Shown here piece by piece: positions 15,876 to 23,024 of a DNA stretch of 56,902 nt (positions are counted from its first letter, which is position 1; the number at the start of each line of letters is the position of its first letter). The DNA lies in the IMG/VR virus record IMGVR_UViG_3300021090_000023, positions 1-56,902 of that record; one strand, written 5' to 3'. The stretch is from a virus. The translations under genes were made by a program, and so were the position numbers. The notes below the pieces were generated by a model. The model was not told the origin of the DNA, ran no database searches, and saw only the letters and a program-made list of their open reading frames with translations.

Positions 15876-16697
15876 GGAGGAGCCAACGTCGCCGAGAGTA
15901 GCAAACCGGATGATCGAGTCAGGTGGCGAGAAGGTTCCAAGTCGAAAGAGCGAGTCAGAGTTTCAGAAGGTAGCATGTCGAGAGAGCGAGTCAGATCGCC
16001 TCCAGGGGCCAGATCCCACGAGCGAGCCGGGATCAGAGAGAGCAACAAATCCCAAGAGCGAGTCACATGAGAAGAGGGAACCAACGCAGAAGAGCGAGCC
16101 GTCGTCCGAGAGCGCGCCATACACGATCAGCGAGTCAAGTACTCCGAGGGTGCCAATGAGGCAGAGCGAGTCAGGTGCAGAGAGAGTAGCACACTACTTG
16201 AGCGAGTCAGGTCGCAAGAACGTAGCAATAGCACAGAGCGAGCCACTTGGTCATAAGGTATCAGAGTTCGAGAGCGAGTCATGCGAGGGTAATGTACCAC
16301 AATAGGAGAGCGAGTCAGCGTCCGGGAGAGTAACCAAAGAGGGGAGCGAGGCAAAGTCGAGGAGGGTACCACACCGGAGAAGAGCGAGTCAGTTCATAGG
16401 AAAGTATCAGAGTTGGGGAGCGAGTCACGTGAGGAGAGGGCATCAATCAAATGGAGCGAGTCACCGAGGCAGAGGGTTCCAAACTAGCGGAGCGAGCCAT
16501 TAGGTGTAATAGTAACAACTACCAGGAGCGAGCCACGTTAGGAGAGGGCGTCAAACCAAGTAAGCGGGCCAGTAACGGGGAGTGCACCAATCATGGAGAG
16601 CGAGCCATGGCGCGCGAGAGTACCGAGAGATGGGAGCGAGCCAGAACGACAGAGGGTAGCAATATTCGTGAGCGCGCAGTAAACCTAGAGAAGAGGA
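15876..16697 (+). repeat. Repeat array 1: about 23 units of a 36-bp (2 x 18-bp) repeat
   Basis: The stretch alternates box A GAGCGAG(T/C)CA, eight variable bases, box B GAGRGTANCA, and eight variable bases. The period is 36 bp with boxes exactly 18 bp apart; one unit is 38 bp. The spacers differ in every unit. No frame is open across the array and no ribosome-site-led gene is seen in it. The boxes are all in the same orientation. Conserved boxes with unrelated spacers imply selection on the boxes, as in arrays of protein-binding sites or repeated RNA motifs. Function unknown. Confidence 0.9.
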
Positions 16698-16710
16698 GGG
16701 TAAGGAGGCA

Positions 16711-17238
16711 GTGCCTTATGGCGTAAAGATCTTACCGAGGACAGATGATACGGCTAAGTTGAGACGTACAATTAGGAGGATAAAAGTAGTTACAGATAGA
16801 GGATGCTGGATCTTACCTCCTCGATTATCTACCCAGCAAGGCCGTCCGATGCTAACAGTAAAAGGATATAAGGTAAGACTAGCACGTGCAGTCTACGAGA
16901 TATGGTATGGTCCATTAGGGAAGAAATTTGCTCTTCACTCATGCGATAATGAGCGATGCTTTAACCCAGTCCACCTATGGAAAGGTACCCAGAAGCAAAA
17001 TATAAAGGACGCCGCTAAGAAAGGGAGGATGTATCGAGGACCTCATCCATGGGCCCCTAGAGGTAAAGATCATTTTGCATATAAAAACCCCAAGAAATGG
17101 AAAGTACACCTAAAGAAGATGATACTCGGACAAGAAGGGAGGCGACCTACTGGTAGTAATCACTGGAGTAAGCGTCATCCTATAAGATGGAAAGAGATGT
17201 TACTCGAACGAGAAAGGAAAAGAAAATCAGTCATATAG
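16711..17238 (+). CDS. HNH homing-type endonuclease
   Basis: GTG 16711 follows AAGGAGG. The core LHSCDNERCFNPVHLW (about 75-90) followed by GTQKQNIKDAAKKGR is the HNH_3 type found in free-standing homing endonucleases. The gene is clearly richer in A/T than its neighbours, a sign of recent arrival. Its last 52 bases overlap the DUF1257-like gene. The base composition changes abruptly near 17240, at the end of this gene. It probably cuts DNA at or near this locus in phages lacking the insertion. Confidence 0.85.
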   Translation: MPYGVKILPRTDDTAKLRRTIRRIKVVTDRGCWILPPRLSTQQGRPMLTVKGYKVRLARAVYEIWYGPLGKKFALHSCDNERCFNPVHLWKGTQKQNIKDAAKKGRMYRGPHPWAPRGKDHFAYKNPKKWKVHLKKMILGQEGRRPTGSNHWSKRHPIRWKEMLLERERKRKSVI

Positions 17239-17669
17239 TCAGGGTGGAGTGCAAGGTCGAGGACGAGGAGCTGGTCGCCCGCGCGGCGGAGCGGCTCGGC
17301 CTCGCGGTCGAGCGGAACGCCGTCCCCCGCTACTGGGGGAGCGCCTACGGAGGCGGGGAGAGCGAGACCTGCGACCTGGTCGTGAAGCTCCCCGGGAAGT
17401 ACGACCTCGGGGTCAAGCGGGGGGAGGACGGGACGTACCGGTGGGTCTGCGACACCGAGCTGCTCGAGGGGGCCTACGGGGCGGACGACCCCGGGCGGAA
17501 GCTCCTGGGGGAGCACGCGGAGCACCTCATGACCGCCTACGGCTGCGCCGCCGTCGAGCGCGACCTCCTCCAGGGGGCGGCGTATCAGACCTCGGTAGGG
17601 GCGGACGGGACGGTGTACTACGACGTCGATGAGAGTGAGCTCAACCGGATCGGGTATCAGAGGGACTAG
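17187..17669 (+). CDS. DUF1257-like (Ycf35-type) protein with altered start
   Basis: Residues 14 onward (ISHIVRVECKVED...AAERLGL) match the usual DUF1257 opening MSHIVxI...VRAACERLGL, but ATC (17226-17228) stands where ATG would be expected. The frame is open back to ATG 17187 inside the HNH gene, which adds 13 residues. So the HNH insertion appears to have replaced the original start. The rest contains DLVVKLPG and WVCDTELLEGAYG as in the family. DUF1257 proteins often occur with Ycf46-type AAA ATPases; function unknown. Confidence 0.7.
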   Translation: MERDVTRTRKEKKISHIVRVECKVEDEELVARAAERLGLAVERNAVPRYWGSAYGGGESETCDLVVKLPGKYDLGVKRGEDGTYRWVCDTELLEGAYGADDPGRKLLGEHAEHLMTAYGCAAVERDLLQGAAYQTSVGADGTVYYDVDESELNRIGYQRD

Positions 17670-17671
17670 GC

Positions 17672-17884
17672 GTGCACTTTACGTTCGTCGTCGAGGTGGA
17701 GGTCGAGCGCGCGCACGGGAAGTTCGCGACCCGAGAGGAGATAGCGGTGCAGATTCAGGAGGCGCTCGAGGGGGCGGACCCGGGGCAGTACGACGCGGAG
17801 AACGAGGGGGAGTACGGGACCACGTCGTGGGACGTCAGAGATCACTCGGTACCCAAAACCAAACAGAGGAGGAAGAGGACATGA
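17672..17884 (+). CDS. Conserved small phage protein (70 aa)
   Basis: GTG 17672, two bases after the DUF1257-like gene. The pattern FVVEVEVERAHGKFATREEI...QIQEALEGADPG recurs in small proteins encoded next to DUF1257 in other phages, as far as I recall. Acidic middle, basic tail. Function unknown. Confidence 0.65.
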   Translation: MHFTFVVEVEVERAHGKFATREEIAVQIQEALEGADPGQYDAENEGEYGTTSWDVRDHSVPKTKQRRKRT

Positions 17885-19176
17885 GAAGGGGTGGCATCGC
17901 GAGGCAGGACGTCGAGGACCTGGAGGAGCTCTCTGGGGTGGCGTGGGCGAAGCTCTCGAAGGACCTGAAGACGGCGGCCGACACGCTCACGGTCGAGCAG
18001 GTCAGGTACCTCGTCGATACGTTCTATCAGGTGCAGCAGTTCCGGATCGAGTCGGCGGGGCAGGAGCGGGCGTCGCGGGCGGCGGGGGAGCCGACCGACT
18101 TCGTGACGTGGATCTCGCGGTCCATGAAGACCATGGAGGGCGCGATCCGGACCGCGCTCGACCGCTACACGGACACGCGGGCGGAGGGACGGTGGGCGAA
18201 GTCCATCGTCGGGATCGGGCCGGTCCTCTCGGCGGGGCTCCTGGCGCACATCGACGTCGAGCAGGCGCACACCGCGGGGGCGATCTGGCGCTTCGCCGGG
18301 ATCGACCCGACCGTGCGCTGGATCGGCAAGGAGGAGGCGAAGGCGCTCGTGAAGGCGGGCTGGGAGAAGTCCAAGTCGGCGGAGGAGAACGCCCGGGCGC
18401 TGGCGCTCCGGCTCGGGCGGAGGCCGGAGTACCTCATCCGGGACGCCACGCCGAGGCCGACGGTGCCGGTGGATAGGTCGGCGGACATCGTCTGGATCGT
18501 CCAGAATCAGTGGATTTCAGGTCAGACGTTCGAGCAGAACGTCGGGACGCTCCTCGGGCGCTTCGTGGGCGAGGAGGAGAAGCTCGCCGCCGCAGCGAAG
18601 CTGATCATGGAGCACGCGTCCGACTGGACGTGGGACCCGAACCTCGACCCGGAGGGGAACGGGCGGTCGATGGCGAACCTCGTCACGCTCAGGGACCTCC
18701 CGGTCCAGAAGCCGATGACGGCGGCGACGGTGGAGAAGGCGCTCTCGAAGCGGCCGTGGAACGCGCGGCTGAAGGTGCTCTGCTACAAGATCGGGGAGTC
18801 GTTCGTCAAGCAGCAGAACCACGCGGACGACGTCTACGGCAAGGTCTTCGTCGCCCGGAGGGCGCTGGAGGTCGAGCGGAACCGGGGCGGGCTCTTCGCG
18901 GATCAGGCGGCGGCGGCGCTCGCGGCGAAGAACTACAGCCGGGAGACCAGGGCCAAGGCGGCGTACGAGAGCGGGAGGCTGCCGGACGCCCACATCCACG
19001 CGCGGGCGCGGCGCTACGCCGTCAAGATCTTCCTCTCGCACTTTCAGCACGTCGCCTACGAGGTCCGCTACGGCGCGCCCCCGCCGCGGCCGTTCGTCAT
19101 CGAGCACCTCGGGCACACGGAGTACGTCAGGCCGCCGAACTGGCCGATGCCCTCGGCGGAGGGGAGGGTCGCGTAG
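17881..19176 (+). CDS. IS110 C-domain-like helix-hairpin-helix protein (431 aa)
   Basis: ATG 17881 overlaps the previous stop. Residues 80-140 (GRWAKSIVGIGPVLSAGLLAHID, broken here only by description) and the following IWRFAGIDP segment match the helix-hairpin-helix region of IS110-family transposases. The N-terminal DEDD nuclease domain of those transposases is absent, so this is not an intact transposase. The later KRPWNARLKVLCYKIGESF and PPPRPFVIEHLGH segments match a conserved phage protein often annotated as transposase. TAG 19174-19176 lies inside the first box A of repeat array 2. Confidence 0.75.
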   Translation: MRRGGIARQDVEDLEELSGVAWAKLSKDLKTAADTLTVEQVRYLVDTFYQVQQFRIESAGQERASRAAGEPTDFVTWISRSMKTMEGAIRTALDRYTDTRAEGRWAKSIVGIGPVLSAGLLAHIDVEQAHTAGAIWRFAGIDPTVRWIGKEEAKALVKAGWEKSKSAEENARALALRLGRRPEYLIRDATPRPTVPVDRSADIVWIVQNQWISGQTFEQNVGTLLGRFVGEEEKLAAAAKLIMEHASDWTWDPNLDPEGNGRSMANLVTLRDLPVQKPMTAATVEKALSKRPWNARLKVLCYKIGESFVKQQNHADDVYGKVFVARRALEVERNRGGLFADQAAAALAAKNYSRETRAKAAYESGRLPDAHIHARARRYAVKIFLSHFQHVAYEVRYGAPPPRPFVIEHLGHTEYVRPPNWPMPSAEGRVA

Positions 19177-19945
19177 TCAGGTTTTAGGAGCGTATCAAGT
19201 ACAGCGAGCGAGTCAAAGTACGAGAAGGTAACAGCGAAACTGATCGAGACAAAAGCAGAGAGGGCATCAATACGCGAGAGCGAGTCATTCATGAGGAGAG
19301 TATCAAACTCTATGAGCGAGTCGAGCGTCCAAAGAGTACCAAGGCTGCTGAGCGAGTCATTGTTGAAGAAAGTAGCAACGTAGATGAGCGAGTCATCTTT
19401 GTTGAGAGTACCATAGGGAGAGAGCGAGTCACAGATCCGGAAAGTATAATAGAGGGCGAGCGAGTCATACCCCAAGAGCGAGTCACAGCACACGAGGGCA
19501 TCATCGAGAGGGGAGCGAGTCAGACAAAAAGCAGGTATCATTGTCCGTGAGCGAGTCAGACGAAGGAAGGGTGCCATGTACCAGGAGCGAGTCAGAATCC
19601 GAGAGAGTACCAATAAAGTAGAGCGAGTCAGATCACGTGATAGTACCAAAGAGATCGAGCGAGCCACTTCGGGAGATAATAACATAAACGCGGAGCGAGT
19701 CAGAACACCAGACAGTTACATGAACAGCGAGCGAGTCAGAACATGAGAGGGTAGCAATACTGACGAGCGAGTCACACGTCCGAGAGCGTAACAGAATACG
19801 TGAGCGAGTCATAGTGAGCGAGAGTAGCATAGATATAGAGCGAGTCAAGCAATGCAAGAGTTTCATGGCCGTGGAGCGAGCCGTATCCAATGAGAGCACC
19901 AAGAAGATCGAGCGAGCCATATCACGTAAGAGTACCAACTCGACG
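19170..19945 (+). repeat. Repeat array 2: about 21 units of the same 36-bp (2 x 18-bp) repeat
   Basis: Same alternation as array 1: GAGCGAGTCA, eight bases, GAGAGTACCA-like box, eight bases. One unit (about 19459-19476) has lost its B half and is exactly 18 bp long, which supports an 18-bp building block. Two units are 37 bp. The first box A contains the stop codon of the preceding gene. No + strand frame is open for long. The array ends at a GC hairpin (19951-19964). Confidence 0.9.
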
Positions 19946-19950
19946 GAGCG

Positions 19951-19964
19951 GCCCCCGAAGGGGC
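19951..19964 (+). terminator. GC hairpin closing repeat array 2
   Basis: GCCCC-CGAA-GGGGC, a five-base-pair stem with a four-base loop directly after the last repeat unit. No T tract follows, so termination is possible but unproven. Confidence 0.4.
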
Positions 19965-19974
19965 GCGACACGCG

Positions 19975-20075
19975 GTAGGGCGGCGGCCGGATTAGGCCCT
20001 AGGGGTAGGGGTAGGACCCCGCCCTAGCGGGCCGCGCCGGGCCCTAGACGAGACTTCTAGCCGGGAGAGGGCCCG
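19975..20075. promoter_or_regulatory. CTAG-rich intergenic block 2 with a GGCC-N7-AGACTT element
   Basis: CCTAG occurs near 19998, 20022 and 20042, plus CTAG near 20056. GGCC-N7-AGACTT ends at about 20055, 100 bases before the DUF2997-like gene. CCCGC-CCTA-GCGGG can form a hairpin. A 19-codon frame (ATG 20102 to TGA 20161) overlaps the next start and might be a leader peptide. Confidence 0.55.
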
Positions 20076-20157
20076 GAAAGAGGGGAGAGGGAGCGAAGTC
20101 GATGGCAGCAGCGAACCCGAGAGCCCCAGAGGAGCGGGGAAGAGAGCGAGGCGAGAG

Positions 20158-20346
20158 ATGAGCCGGACGGTGCGGATAGCAGTGGCGAGGGGCGGGGCGG
20201 TGACGGTGAAGGCGGAGGGCTTCAGGGGCGAGGGCTGTCAGCCCCTCGTCGAGGAGCTCTCGGCGCGGCTGAAGGGGACGGCGAAGAGCACGGAGCACAC
20301 GGCGGAGTTCTACGAGCAGGCAGACGTACAGGAGCAGAGGCAGTGA
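20158..20346 (+). CDS. DUF2997-like protein (62 aa)
   Basis: ATG 20158 behind GAGCGAGGCGAGAG. The segment VTVKAEGFRGEGCQPLVEEL then KSTEHTAEFYEQ matches the DUF2997 pattern (a VEGFKGxSC core followed by a helix and a YYE tail). DUF2997 genes commonly sit next to DUF1257 and Ycf46-like AAA genes; here they are separated by the repeat-flanked block. Function unknown. Confidence 0.7.
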   Translation: MSRTVRIAVARGGAVTVKAEGFRGEGCQPLVEELSARLKGTAKSTEHTAEFYEQADVQEQRQ

Positions 20347-20513
20347 AGCTGAAGGTCTTCCTCTACCTCCTCATGCTCGACACGACGGTACCCGGTGAGG
20401 TCGAGAGGATCGTAGCGATGGCAGAGAAGAACGCGGACCCGAAGTTCCTCAACGCACACCTGGCGGCATACGCGGAGGAGCTGTCGAAGAGGCTCCTCGG
20501 ACAGGAGGGCTAA
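20343..20513 (+). CDS. Conserved small phage protein (56 aa)
   Basis: GTG 20343 overlaps the previous stop (GTGA). MKLKVFLYLLMLDTTVPGEVE is a recognisable opening of small proteins in several phage groups. Helical C-terminus. Function unknown. Confidence 0.65.
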   Translation: MKLKVFLYLLMLDTTVPGEVERIVAMAEKNADPKFLNAHLAAYAEELSKRLLGQEG

Positions 20514-20515
20514 GA

Positions 20516-20749
20516 ATGTACCGCATAGCAGTGAAGCCGGGTGGGCTGATCGTAGGCGTCTACACGGACAAGATCCAGTGGAGGCGACTCGGTGAGATCA
20601 GCGTCGAGCGGGCGGCGCACGTCGAGTACGACAACAAGCAGGAGGGGTGGACCGTCGAAATGGCAGACGGGGCGGTGCTCCCCGGAACCTGGACGCGCCG
20701 CGAGGACGCGCTCGCGGCGGAGCGGGAGGCCGTAAGTGCCTCGCTCTAG
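20516..20749 (+). CDS. Unknown small protein (77 aa)
   Basis: ATG 20516 behind ACAGGAGGGC. Strand-rich with an acidic/aromatic middle (AHVEYDNKQEGWTVEMADG). Its last 14 bases overlap the next gene. Confidence 0.6.
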   Translation: MYRIAVKPGGLIVGVYTDKIQWRRLGEISVERAAHVEYDNKQEGWTVEMADGAVLPGTWTRREDALAAEREAVSASL

Positions 20750-21005
20750 CAGGCGGCTCCTCTCACCGGCAATAGCCAGGGCGCTAGAGCGGGCGCCGTC
20801 GGGGACTAACTCCAAGGGGTTCGAGCTGGGCTTCCAGGCGGGACGGGAGTATCAGCACGACCTGATCCGGAGGCTGCTCTGCAGGCACTGCATGAACGAG
20901 AGTCCGGTGGTAGATGAGGATGGAATGGCGGTGCACGAGATCCAGGGACAGGCAAGGTTCCGGGTTATATGCGAGGCGATCCAGATATACAAGTTCAAGC
21001 CATGA
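20736..21005 (+). CDS. Unknown small protein (89 aa)
   Basis: GTG 20736. Basic head, GFELGFQAGREYQHDLIRRLL helix, then CRHCMN, a possible half zinc site. A 26-codon frame starting at ATG 21002 overlaps its stop (ATGA) and ends at 21082; it may be a tiny coupled gene. Confidence 0.55.
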   Translation: MPRSSRRLLSPAIARALERAPSGTNSKGFELGFQAGREYQHDLIRRLLCRHCMNESPVVDEDGMAVHEIQGQARFRVICEAIQIYKFKP

Positions 21006-21089
21006 GCACCTCCACCGAGCAACTTTTAGGTAGACGCGCACCGTCCACTAAAGTAGACTCCTCCTACACCGAAAGGGGGTGAGCGGAGG

Positions 21090-21338
21090 ATGAAGAGGGC
21101 ATCGAGTGCACTCCAGAGGCTCCTCACGAGGCAGGAGGACAGGTTCATACTCAGGGCCTGCAGGGTAAACAAGTGGAACCTCACGAAGACGGCGAAGTAC
21201 CTGGAGATGGCCAAGTCTCGGCTCTATCAACTCCTCAACGAGCACCCGGAACTCCGCCGGGCATGGAAGGCGAAGCGTGGAACATCGACCGAGGGACGTC
21301 CGAGAGGTGGCAGAGCGGTACCTAGACGACGCACTTAA
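21090..21338 (+). CDS. Fis-type helix-turn-helix DNA-binding protein (82 aa)
   Basis: ATG 21090 behind AAAGGGGGTGAG. Residues 30-55 (WNLTKTAKYLEMAKSRLYQL, then NEHPELR) match the Fis/NtrC C-terminal helix-turn-helix, where KTAKYL is the first and KSRLYQLL the recognition helix. Very basic C-terminal tail. Probably a phage regulator or nucleoid-like protein. The last 62 bases overlap the next gene. Confidence 0.75.
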   Translation: MKRASSALQRLLTRQEDRFILRACRVNKWNLTKTAKYLEMAKSRLYQLLNEHPELRRAWKAKRGTSTEGRPRGGRAVPRRRT

Positions 21339-22488
21339 CGCGACGGGAGTCCTCGAGTACAGGGACGCCAGGGTCGAGCCCCGCGCCGTCATAGTCAAGA
21401 CGCACGACGTCGCGGAGGACCTCAGCGGGTTCCGGGGGTGGCGCTTCTCCGTAACCAAGAGAGGCGTCCTCCAGGAGAAGGTCGAGCAGGTGGTATGGGC
21501 GACGCTCAGCACGATCGACTTCCTCTACTGGGCGAAGGAGCAGGAGCCAGAGACGCTCCGTAAGTACCTCGGGGTGAGGGGGATCGAGGCGTCCGGATCG
21601 TCGCGGTACGTCCTGGCGGCGCTCCTCACCTACAGCTACGAGGAGGGGCAGCTCAAGGCGAGCGGGAGCTGGCCTCTCTCAGAGGATGCGATGGACCTCC
21701 GGCTCCGCCGAATTGCAGCGATCGAGGCGTATAAGAACGCGAAGGGGGGGATGTCGGATGAAGAGATAATCGTAGCGGTGAACCTCAGGGTGCAGGGGTA
21801 CTCTCCATCATCTCACCAACCAGAACCAAAGAGGGGGCATTCTATGACCGGGGAGAAGTCAGAGGAGAAAGCCGAGACGCCGAGTGAGATCAGGGCGCGC
21901 CTCCGGAGGCAGGCGGAGGAGGAAGGGGGCGAGGACGCCGGAGATACGGAGGGCAAGGGAGAGGACAAGGAGCGGGGAGAGGAAGCCGAGGCGCCGGTCA
22001 GGGAGAGGCCGGGGAGGGCTATAGACCCGGAGGCGGCGGCGGTGCGTAGCGGGAAGAAGGGGGCGGTTGCAGCAAGGGAGTCGAGCGACGAGAAAGGGCG
22101 GTCGGCCCCTCCGACCAGGAAGACCACCAAGGCCAAGGAGAAGGCGACGGCCAAGGCCGAACCCGTTGGCGAAAGGGAGAGCGGAGAGATGGCGAAGAGG
22201 GGCGCGAAGAAGGCGGCAGGGGGGAAGAAGGGATCCAAGAAGGACGGAGGGAAGAAGGCGGAGGTGAAGCACAGGGTCAAGTACGAGGGGAACATCGAGA
22301 GGGACTTCCCGGTAGGGAGCAAGATCAAGTACATCGGGACGAGGCTCGCGAAGTACACCGGGAAGATGGGCGAGGTCACGGGCCACAAGAACGCCGACGG
22401 CCTGAACATCAAGTACAGCGACGGCTCGAAGGGCACGGCGACCGTAGGCGCGGTCGAGATCGTCAAGAAGGGTAGCGGCAAGAAGTAG
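21277..22488 (+). CDS. Two-part protein with charged linker and KOW-like end (403 aa)
   Basis: GTG 21277. N-terminal globular part (about 1-185), then about 130 residues of low-complexity Lys/Glu/Ala (PTRKTTKAKEKATAKAE and similar), then a C-terminal SH3/KOW-like segment (FPVGSKIKYIGTRLAKYTG ... IKYSDGSKGTATV). ATG 21844 could start the second part independently. The charged linker and KOW-like end suggest binding to nucleic acid or ribosome/RNA polymerase; this is inference. Confidence 0.6.
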   Translation: MEHRPRDVREVAERYLDDALNATGVLEYRDARVEPRAVIVKTHDVAEDLSGFRGWRFSVTKRGVLQEKVEQVVWATLSTIDFLYWAKEQEPETLRKYLGVRGIEASGSSRYVLAALLTYSYEEGQLKASGSWPLSEDAMDLRLRRIAAIEAYKNAKGGMSDEEIIVAVNLRVQGYSPSSHQPEPKRGHSMTGEKSEEKAETPSEIRARLRRQAEEEGGEDAGDTEGKGEDKERGEEAEAPVRERPGRAIDPEAAAVRSGKKGAVAARESSDEKGRSAPPTRKTTKAKEKATAKAEPVGERESGEMAKRGAKKAAGGKKGSKKDGGKKAEVKHRVKYEGNIERDFPVGSKIKYIGTRLAKYTGKMGEVTGHKNADGLNIKYSDGSKGTATVGAVEIVKKGSGKK

Positions 22489-22511
22489 CTCCTTGGTAGC
22501 AGGTGAGATGC

Positions 22512-22585
22512 GCGGGGTCGTCTAGTGGGAGGACACGGGCCTGGTACCAGGCCCGAGACCCTGGGTTCGATTCCCAGGCCCCGTC
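22512..22585 (+). tRNA. tRNA-like gene with abnormal anticodon arm
   Basis: The T arm CTGGG-TTCGATT-CCCAG (22561-22577) is canonical, the D arm GTCT-AGTGGGA-GGAC is good, and the acceptor strands around GCGGGG and CCCCGT pair. The anticodon arm is CGGGC-(10 bases)-GCCCG instead of a 7-base loop; the ten bases CTGGTACCAG are themselves self-complementary. Read from the 5' side the anticodon would be GGT (Thr), from the 3' side ACC (Gly codon). CCA is not encoded. A tRNA or tRNA mimic, identity unresolved. Confidence 0.7.
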
Positions 22586-22619
22586 ATCTCTAATCTCCCA
22601 ACATCAACGGAGGAGGATC

Positions 22620-23024
22620 ATGCCTATACCGAGAGCGATGGAGCACCCGGATACGAGTGCAGTAGGAGGGCTCTACCCGTCGCACCTTGAGCCCGGTCCG
22701 CTAGTAGCAGTATCGAGTAAGCCGTGGCTCATCAGGAGAGTGGCCAGGAGGGTCGTCCGTGCATGGATCTGGTTCTTCGGCGAGGAGGGCTTCGCGGGGA
22801 CGGAGTCCGCGAGGCACGAGGAAGAGCGGGGGAGGAGCATCCGCCTCACGGAGGTCGCCGTCGACGCGGCGAAGAGGCTCAACAGTCACCGCTTCAGCAT
22901 ACACCACGGCCCCGCCCTCGACCTCGGCGAGGACGAGATGGTCGAGGTCATCTGCGAGACCGCCCGCATCCTCCTCCTGGAGGCGAAGGTCCGTGCGCGG
23001 CTCGCGGGGAGGGAGAAGGCATGA
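22620..23024 (+). CDS. Unknown protein (134 aa)
   Basis: ATG 22620 behind ACGGAGGAGG, 35 bases after the tRNA-like gene. A hydrophobic-aromatic segment (VVRAWIWFFGEEGF) may be amphipathic rather than membrane-spanning. Helical C-terminal half (EMVEVICETARILLLEAK). No family recognised. Confidence 0.6.
   Translation: MPIPRAMEHPDTSAVGGLYPSHLEPGPLVAVSSKPWLIRRVARRVVRAWIWFFGEEGFAGTESARHEEERGRSIRLTEVAVDAAKRLNSHRFSIHHGPALDLGEDEMVEVICETARILLLEAKVRARLAGREKA

Noticed and set aside
15772-16305. 177-codon frame through array 1 with a SES-type 12-residue repeat
   Set aside because: It starts inside another gene without a ribosome site, covers only half the array, and other frames are just as open; array 2 has no such + strand frame.
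15876-16697. Repeat array as a CRISPR array
   Set aside because: The conserved parts are two 10-bp boxes per 36 bp, with spacers of 8 bp; there are no long identical repeats, no 25-40 bp spacers and no cas genes nearby.
17881-19176. Intact IS110 insertion sequence
   Set aside because: No DEDD nuclease domain, and the gene is embedded in a co-oriented, overlapping gene run as a resident phage gene.
19068-19971. Minus-strand frames through array 2 (205 and 112 codons)
   Set aside because: They arise because TGACTCGCTC lacks stops in two frames; one runs antisense into the HhH gene, and there is no ribosome site.
21002-21082. 26-codon frame between two genes
   Set aside because: It has the ATGA overlap but no recognisable sequence; too weak to list as a gene of its own.
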